The notes beneath the pieces were generated by a model, which was not told where the DNA came from, ran no database searches, and was given only the letters and a program-made list of their open reading frames with translations. A DNA stretch of 64,000 nucleotides from Eleusine coracana subsp. coracana. Taxonomy: Eukaryota > Streptophyta > Magnoliopsida > Poales > Poaceae. This document shows, in pieces, positions 58,484-64,000 of this stretch. Location: assembly GCA_032690845.1 (NCBI GenBank), contig CM064417.1, forward strand, positions 40,740,432 through 40,804,431, written 5' to 3'. Numbering within the stretch: position 1 is the first letter of the stretch; every line of letters begins with the position of its first letter. The translations under genes and the position numbers were made by a program.

Positions 58484-60013
58484 TGCTGGCACTTCCCAAG
58501 TGCCCCTTTTATATGTGAATATTACCCCAATTAGAGAATAATTGATACTAATTTAGGCCATTTACCTATGATATTGTCTATATATTTGTATATGCGTTGT
58601 TTTGGAGCTTTATTGCAGAAACAGGTAAAATTGGTGATTAAAATGATGCTGGAAAGGACAAGAGTCCAGAACCGATGAAAAGCACTGAAGAAGCCCAGTG
58701 CGCCGATCGGCGCAGTACATGAGCCGATCGGCGCAAGGGTGTTTTGGCCCACAGAAGTGACCGAGGCCTATTCCACATGTTTATGGAAGTTTATCTGCGC
58801 AAGACACTTGAAGATATTTGCCAAGAAGATTTATGGAACTTCAAGATCTCGATGTATAGTACAAGACTTTATCTCGAAGGAAAAGGCCCACATGGCAGCT
58901 GTGGAAGACAGAGGAACCGACTCGGAGAAGAAACCAGAGAAGACACGGCTTGCACCGATCGGCGCAACCGCCTTATTTGCTAGAAACCGAGTCCCTTACG
59001 AGTAGAACCCCTATAAATACTTGTAAACCCCGGCCGCAGAAGAGGAGGCGACAGAGGGACAACAGATCCGTAAGTTAGAGCCACCAAGGCTTGCCCCGTT
59101 AGAATAGATCTCTAGTTGAGTTTCAAGAACCATTGGTGTTAAGAGTTGATCTGTCAAGGTAGGCCATCTCGACAGGGATGAATCTTACTCTATGTATCTC
59201 AAGGATGATTGAATATGTTGATGATGGTTTTAGTGATTTGTCTGTCTTGATTCTAAAATCATGCATGTGCTGATTCCAATTGCTTAGTTCTAGGCTAAGT
59301 AAGTTGATATTATCTTGATCATGGTGATTAGGATAGTATTCGGACATTGTATTGATTATGGTTGCTTGATGATGCTAGTAGTGTGGTTAAGCGGTGACAG
59401 CACTAAGCCTACGCAGCACTATTGGATAGTTGAGTAGGGTAAGATACTCGCGCGATTAAGGGTTTCCTCTCGGCAGCGATAAATCGGGAGCCTCTCGGAA
59501 AGCAGGGTGGTCTTATTCATTATAGGTTTTCATTGATCTATGTAATTACCCATTATGATGCTATTCAATTAGGCTTTCTGGTTACAATCTCACTAGTAGA
59601 TATCTGGTTACTCACTTAATAGCATAGGCTTACAAGGCATCTGGCACACTTTGGCTTAGATTCACTAGTGTGTCGATCGGCTCGACTCCTGCGCTGATTG
59701 GCGCAATGACAAATTTATTGTCTGGTGCACTTTGGCTTAGATTCACTAGTGTGTTGATCGGCTCAACTCCTGTGCCGATCGGCGCAACGACAGATTTACT
59801 GTCTGGCGCACCTTTGCACTAGCCATTCTTCCCCTCACGCAACCTAAATTTGACAGTAGCTTTGACTAGATCTTTTACTGTTAACTTTGTTTAATTATCT
59901 CTAAGGTCCCAGTGGATTCGATATACCTTGGAATACTCAATTCAAGGGAAAAGTGCTACAATCATACACCGTCCTCTTGCGGTATATAAGTGGGTGCGTA
60001 GGTACGACCAACA
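58484..60013 (+). repeat. 3' LTR of GIP
   Basis: 1530 bases; starts TGCTGG through a T-to-C change. TATA at 59011-59019; palindromes at 58698-58735, 58953-58966 and 59672-59785. Confidence 0.93.
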
Positions 60014-61801
60014 ATGGTGTGGCCATCCTTGCACCACCTCTCGCAATAGTAGTCGTCAGTGAGCAGGGGTTTGATCCATGCGGGAATGGAATCACTCGTC
60101 CCGATGATTTCGATGGTGGCGGGATATGAGCCAAGTCCCCGGTGACAGACATTGTTCACAAGGTTTCTCTCAAGAATCTCCTTGTGGATGGCTCTATGAG
60201 GTGTGAGCCTCTCGAAACCATCCATCACCATCTTCCTCTCTTCCTTGGCTTGTGATATTCCTCCAAAACAAATGGCTCAAGAGATGAAACCTCGACCGAG
60301 GTGGTTAGTTCATGACACATAGTGGAAGCATCACTCTTAGATGAACTAGAGGAGGGAGAGGCAAGATTATCAACATTGATGGCCTCAAAAGTAAGTTCAA
60401 GGGTCTCGTACTTCTTACGTAGCTCTACATGATCACCCTTGAGTTTGTCATAACTCTTGTTTAGGGCCTCATGAGATGTGACAAGGTCCTTGAGCTCACT
60501 CTCAAGCTCACCAACACGGTTCTTAGCCAACTTACACTCTTTTCTTACCATATCCAACATTTTAGATTTCTTGACGGTGATGTCACGGGCTTGCTCAAGC
60601 ATACTTCAAAGCTCGACGCATGAGAGCTCCTCATCATCGCTATCGTCACTGCTCTCATCCTCACTCTCCCCAAGTTGGCTCACGGTCATGAGGCATGTGA
60701 AAGGTGGAGGAAGAGCTCGTGGAAGTGTGGTTTTGATCATGGCTAGGCCGGCCACTTCTTCATCATCGCTTGAGGAAGAGGATGTGTCACTTGAGTTGTC
60801 ACTTGTCCACTCTCCAACAAGGGCCTTGCGTGAGAACTTCTTCTTGTGGTCTTGAACTTTGCCTTTGCCTTTGTCCTTGTTGAAGTACTTCTTCTTCTTT
60901 TGCTTGGCTTTGGTGTCTTCTTCTTCTTCATCATCACTTGAGCCTTGGGACTTGAAATATTCTTTATTTGGCTTGGGGCAATCTCGAACAAAGTAGTTCT
61001 TATACCCACGGTTGAAGCAATTGCCCTTGGACTTGGAAGCAAACTTGTTCTTGAAGCTCCTCATCTTCTTCATGAGAAGAGCCAAATCCTCACTTAAGTC
61101 ATCTTCATCATCATCGTCATCTTCTTCAATCTCTGCCTTCTTCTTGCTCTTCTTGCTCTTGATAGGCTCTTTCTTCTCGGCTTGAAGAGCAAGGTTGGAT
61201 GATTGTGGATCATACAAACCCAGCTGGTAGCTCTCGAAGGTGGTGATCTTGCCAAGTACATCTTTCAAGGTCTTGGTCTTGAGGTCACTTTGCAAGGTGA
61301 AGGTGATGATGGACTCAAACTTGGGGTCTTTGAATAACCTCAAGAATCTTCTTATCACCTCAAAAGGATTCAGCTTGAAGTCATCCCCAAGAGCATTGAT
61401 CTCCTCCACTATTACATGAAAGCGAGAATACACAGTTTTAGCTCTCTCATTTTGCAATCTAGTGAAGTTATTATACTTGTTCTTCAGCACATAGTATCTT
61501 TCCTCTTTGACATCACTGTACCCTCATGGAGACTCTGAATCTCAGTCCAGATACCATGTGTTGTAGAATTTGCATCCAACCTAGCAAAAACATCCTTAGA
61601 TATGCATGAAAACAAAGCATTCTTGGTCATAGCATTGCACTTAATAAAGTCAGGCTCAAGCAAGTTCACATTCGCATCAGTCTCATGAGTGACCATCCAT
61701 ATCTCTGGATCAAGGGACTCCAGGTAGGCTTGCATGCAAGCCTTCCAATACCCGTAGTCCTCCCCATTGAATATGGGAACACTCCCCACCTGTCCCGACA
61801 T
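60014..61801 (-). pseudogene. Copia2 gag, main part
   Basis: The ATG at 61801 follows the PBS. The capsid-like N-terminus (GEDYGYWKACMQAYLE) breaks with a frameshift near 61490. The frame then stays open to 60606 through the capsid C-terminus, an acidic stretch and a CCHC knuckle region. The knuckle has lost two ligands: CFNR and NYF stand where Cys and His are expected. After a TGA at 60604 a coiled coil follows (60602-60225), then another frameshift and a further segment, which is cut at 60014 by GIP. The reading resumes at 49926. Long gag with a coiled coil is a Sirevirus trait. Confidence 0.88.
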
Positions 61802-61839
61802 CCTTACTCAAGGCGGTGAAGCCTCAAAGATGAGCACTT

Positions 61840-61852
61840 GGCTCTAATACCA
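61840..61852 (-). other. Primer-binding site of Copia2
   Basis: On the - strand TGGTATTAGAGCC, one mismatch from the initiator-Met PBS, two bases inside the 5' LTR. Confidence 0.88.
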
Positions 61853-62647
61853 CTTGTAAGGACTGAAGGCGTACCGAGAGGGGGGGTGAATCGGTAAGCC
61901 GCTCATGAATCCAAATACTTCAATTCACACTACTTGAGTCTAACATGTGTTGCAACCTAAAAATTCTAGTAGACCAAGATCCTACACGTGCCACTGTTCA
62001 TGATGATAGCAAGCGCGGAAACCAAACACACTAGCCTATGCAAGCCATAATTCAACCTAGTTACTAGAGCACACAATTGCGGAATAGTAAAGAGGAGGTC
62101 AAGAAATGCTCATGATTTTTCCTGAGGTCTCGGAAGGATGGCGCTTTCCCCTACTCCTCATTGGACCACTCCCGCCGGAGTGTCGGTCCCTCCCGCCACC
62201 GATGTGGAGTTCTCATCCACGAGCCCGCAATCACTCCCGGAGTGAAGACATAGAGTGCGTCATCGCTGCCATCATGCATAAGCTCGCCTCTCTCAAGAAC
62301 TTGCCAGACTCCCCAAGCCGACACGGACGCTCACTATTAATGCCCCTTTCACCAGCGGGCTCAAACCGGGTACAAACGTGTGACGGCCTTCACAACCGAT
62401 CATGATAGGCTCGATCACCGACACCTAACCGGTCTAGGTCTCACCATAGACTAAGAGTAACAACCTATATCACACCCTCAAGGACACCCTAGCCTTATAT
62501 GTGCATCAATGCTCAAGTTACTCTCACTAGCACTCTCAAGATATGCAATTTCTCCTCCTAGTGCTCTCCTCTTTTTCTCTTGGCTCTCACCAAATGCTCC
62601 AAGCAATTTCACTAGCCAAGAGAGGTCTCCAAGACCCCAGCAACGAA

Positions 62648-62655
62648 GTTATATA
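62648..62655 (-). promoter_or_regulatory. TATA box of the Copia2 5' LTR
   Basis: TATATAAC on the - strand, just downstream of the palindrome array; the matching site in the other LTR is 24578-24585. Confidence 0.6.
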
Positions 62656-62710
62656 GGCTTCCAACCTCTAACTAGCCGTTGCTCCATGAAATCAGCTTTC
62701 TAGGCATACT

Positions 62711-63049
62711 GACCGGACTGTCCGGTCACTGTCTGACCGGACCGTTCGGTCATTGCAGTATTCAGCTCCAACGGCTTTACCCTGCTGATTTCTCTACTAA
62801 CCGGACCGTACAGTCAGTTGACTTGACCGTTTGGTCCGTTTCTCTCTCCAGTCCAAAAACATTTCAGCGCTGCTTCCTCTCTGCGCTGTTCCTCAGCTGT
62901 TCTGACCGTACGATCCGATCACCTGACTGTACCATCCGGTCTCTATAGCTCCTGCACAGACAGATTCTTCGCTGCTTCACTGGAAGTCCCAGACAACTTC
63001 ACCTAGTGACCGTACAGTCCGGTCACCACTGACCCCTCTATCCGGTCAC
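62711..63049. promoter_or_regulatory. GACCGGACCGTCCGGTC palindromes in the Copia2 5' LTR
   Basis: Same array as in the other LTR, with independent decay of some copies. It begins about 55 bases upstream of the - strand TATA box at 62648-62655. Confidence 0.8.
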
Positions 63050-63531
63050 TATGTTGAGAAGCTGAAACTTGTCGTCTTCGCTTGACTTCATTTCCCGGCT
63101 TCTCCAAATAGTTTCTTGGCCTCTCCACTATCACCTACTGCCTGTGATTTCACTGAGCATCCATGCACATCACGACTAGACATGACCTAAGAGAAATGAC
63201 CTAGACCCCCTTGATAGTCTGATTTTTTTCTATGGACTCAAAGCCCTAACATCTAGACAAGTGTTCCCAACACTTTCTCCATAGCTTGTCCTCAGCTTTG
63301 ATCCATCCCCATCAATCCTTGGACTCCATCAAGCTCACAAGCCTCCACGCTTGTGGTCATTATAATCAACCGCCAAGGCAACCATCATCCATATGATTTG
63401 TAGTTGAGTTTAGAGGTGATTCCTACATAGACAACACTCGTGTAGATATTAGCCCACAATTTTATAGTTGTCATCTATCACCAAAACATTCATACCTTGG
63501 GGAACCCATCAACGGTCATGAAGCTTACAAT

Positions 63532-64000
63532 AGTGATGCTCCTAGAAATGCAATAAAAAGGATGACCATTGGTGATGTGAGACCACAAGAACCAACAAGT
63601 GTTGAAAATCAACCCTCTCCCTCAAGACAAGACCAACATTATGAAAATGAAGAAATAGATCATACAAGTGGTCAAGATCAAGATGTTGGTGATCATGTAC
63701 AAGCATCAAGTGATGAATCCCAAAGACATGATCAAGAGATTGATGAAGATGGTGGTCAAAGAATTTCACATCAACCACACCCAAGAGTACATCAAAATGT
63801 ACAACGTGATCACCCCGTTGAGAAAATTCTTGGAGATATTGATAAGGGGGTAATCACTAGATCTCGAGTTAGTAATTTTTGTGAACATTACTCTTTTGTC
63901 TCTGCGATGGAGCCATTCAGGGTAGAACAAGCACTTGAGGATTCGAATTGGGTGATGGCCATGCAAGAGGGTTTGAACAACTTCACAAGAAATGAAGTGT
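63532..64000 (+). pseudogene. Copia1 pol, second part: integrase-RT linker and RT start
   Basis: Open on the + strand for 156 codons to the window edge. A Gln/Asp/His-rich linker is followed by the sequence that precedes and begins copia RT (ITRSRVSNF, then AMEPFRVEQALEDSNWVMAMQEG). It restores the reading direction and order of the piece ending at 11954, which shows that everything between is a later insertion. Confidence 0.9.

Larger units (their letters stand above)
49927..60013 (+). mobile_element. GIP: pol-less gypsy element in Copia2 gag
   Basis: 10,087 bases, TGTTGG...CCAACA, perfect TSD ATGGT (49922-49926 and 60014-60018). Contains LTRs, Asp-tRNA-type PBS, gag, coiled coil, protease, a long spacer, an extra ORF, 31-base repeats and PPT. 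No RT, RNase H or integrase. LTR ends, PBS and PPT match element A, the likely type of helper. The two LTRs differ by roughly 5% over the first 200 bases by eye, so the insertion is not recent. Confidence 0.93.
11955..63529 (-). mobile_element. Copia2: pol-less Sirevirus-like element carrying three further insertions
   Basis: TGTAAGGA...TCCTTACA-type ends mark the two limits, and the flanks are TTAGT (11950-11954) and ATAGT (63530-63534), a 5-base TSD with one mismatch. On the - strand the order is 5' LTR (63529-61855), PBS, gag (61801-60014 and 49926-49756), spacer, a degenerate ORF (28393 down to about 26000), PPT (25440) and 3' LTR (25439-24071 plus 12241-11955). With the three inserts removed it is roughly 9 to 10 kb. 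No protease, integrase, RT or RNase H is visible, so it is non-autonomous and would need enzymes from a related Sirevirus. Confidence 0.88.
61855..63529 (-). repeat. Copia2 5' LTR, complete
   Basis: 1675 bases, uninterrupted, adjoining the PBS on its left. It has a - strand TATA box at 62648-62655 and palindromes at 62711-63049. Confidence 0.92.
7272..64000 (+). mobile_element. Copia1: Sirevirus-like Ty1/copia element, split by a 51.6 kb nested insertion
   Basis: The element begins with TGAAAGTGCATC at 7272. In order it carries a 5' LTR, an initiator-Met PBS, gag with a zinc knuckle and acidic/coiled-coil extension, a pre-integrase domain and an integrase core. At 11954 it is interrupted by Copia2, and it resumes at 63532 in the integrase-RT linker, reaching the start of RT at the window edge. 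The order (integrase before RT) defines Ty1/copia. The long gag with coiled coil and the LTR palindromes point to the Sirevirus lineage. The 3' LTR and TSD lie outside the window. The copy is dead: frameshifts, in-frame stops and a deletion across the protease. Confidence 0.93.

Noticed and set aside
1..64000. tRNA or rRNA genes
   Set aside because: None seen; the tRNA-like pieces are primer-binding sites of the retrotransposons.

Overview
The window is plant nuclear DNA, most likely from a grass (Poaceae). It holds one intact, intron-containing cytochrome P450 gene of the CYP72A type, followed by more than 56 kb of LTR retrotransposons inserted into one another. Nothing prokaryotic is present: genes are spliced, TATA boxes are plant-like, and the LTR elements use the usual plant primer-binding sites. 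The species cannot be fixed from the sequence alone.

Layout. 1-2282 is upstream DNA with no convincing gene. A TATA box lies at 2283-2289 and a five-exon P450 gene (526 aa, all signature motifs present) at 2489-4661. 4662-7271 is AT-rich intergenic DNA. At 7272 a Sirevirus-like Ty1/copia element starts on the + strand ('Copia1': LTR, PBS, gag, part of integrase). It is cut at 11954 and resumes at 63532 with the integrase-RT linker and the start of RT, then runs off the window. The 51.6 kb between is a second Sirevirus-like element on the - strand ('Copia2', 11955-63529) that has gag but no recognisable pol. Copia2 was itself hit three times: by an Athila-like Ty3/gypsy element on the - strand ('A', 12242-24065, TSD GATGG), by a Tat-like Ty3/gypsy element on the + strand ('B', 29613-47929, flanked by a roughly 1 kb direct duplication), and by a pol-less gypsy element on the + strand ('GIP', 49927-60013, TSD ATGGT). 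A contains a solo LTR (12453-13531, TSD GCAAC). B contains a rearranged - strand relative of GIP ('C', 31896-40101). The nest is therefore four levels deep.

How the parts relate. A encodes protease, RT, RNase H and integrase. GIP and C have no RT or integrase but share A's LTR ends, Asp-tRNA-type PBS and polypurine tract, so A-type elements are the natural source of enzymes for GIP/C. In place of pol, GIP/C carry an extra ORF of the kind found in Athila-like elements. B carries an antisense, apparently spliced gene with its own TATA box between pol and the 3' LTR. All coding regions of the transposons are damaged by stops, frameshifts or deletions except a few long open stretches.

The most striking signal is a set of short perfect or near-perfect palindromes in pairs, concentrated in the LTRs just upstream of the TATA box. 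Each lineage has its own core: CATCGGACTTGTCCGATG in Copia1, GACCGGACCGTCCGGTC in Copia2, GCGCCGATCGGCGC in A/GIP/C, and more weakly TCCTTCGAAGGA in B. In A/GIP/C the palindrome has also spread through internal and coding DNA, where it is open in all six frames.
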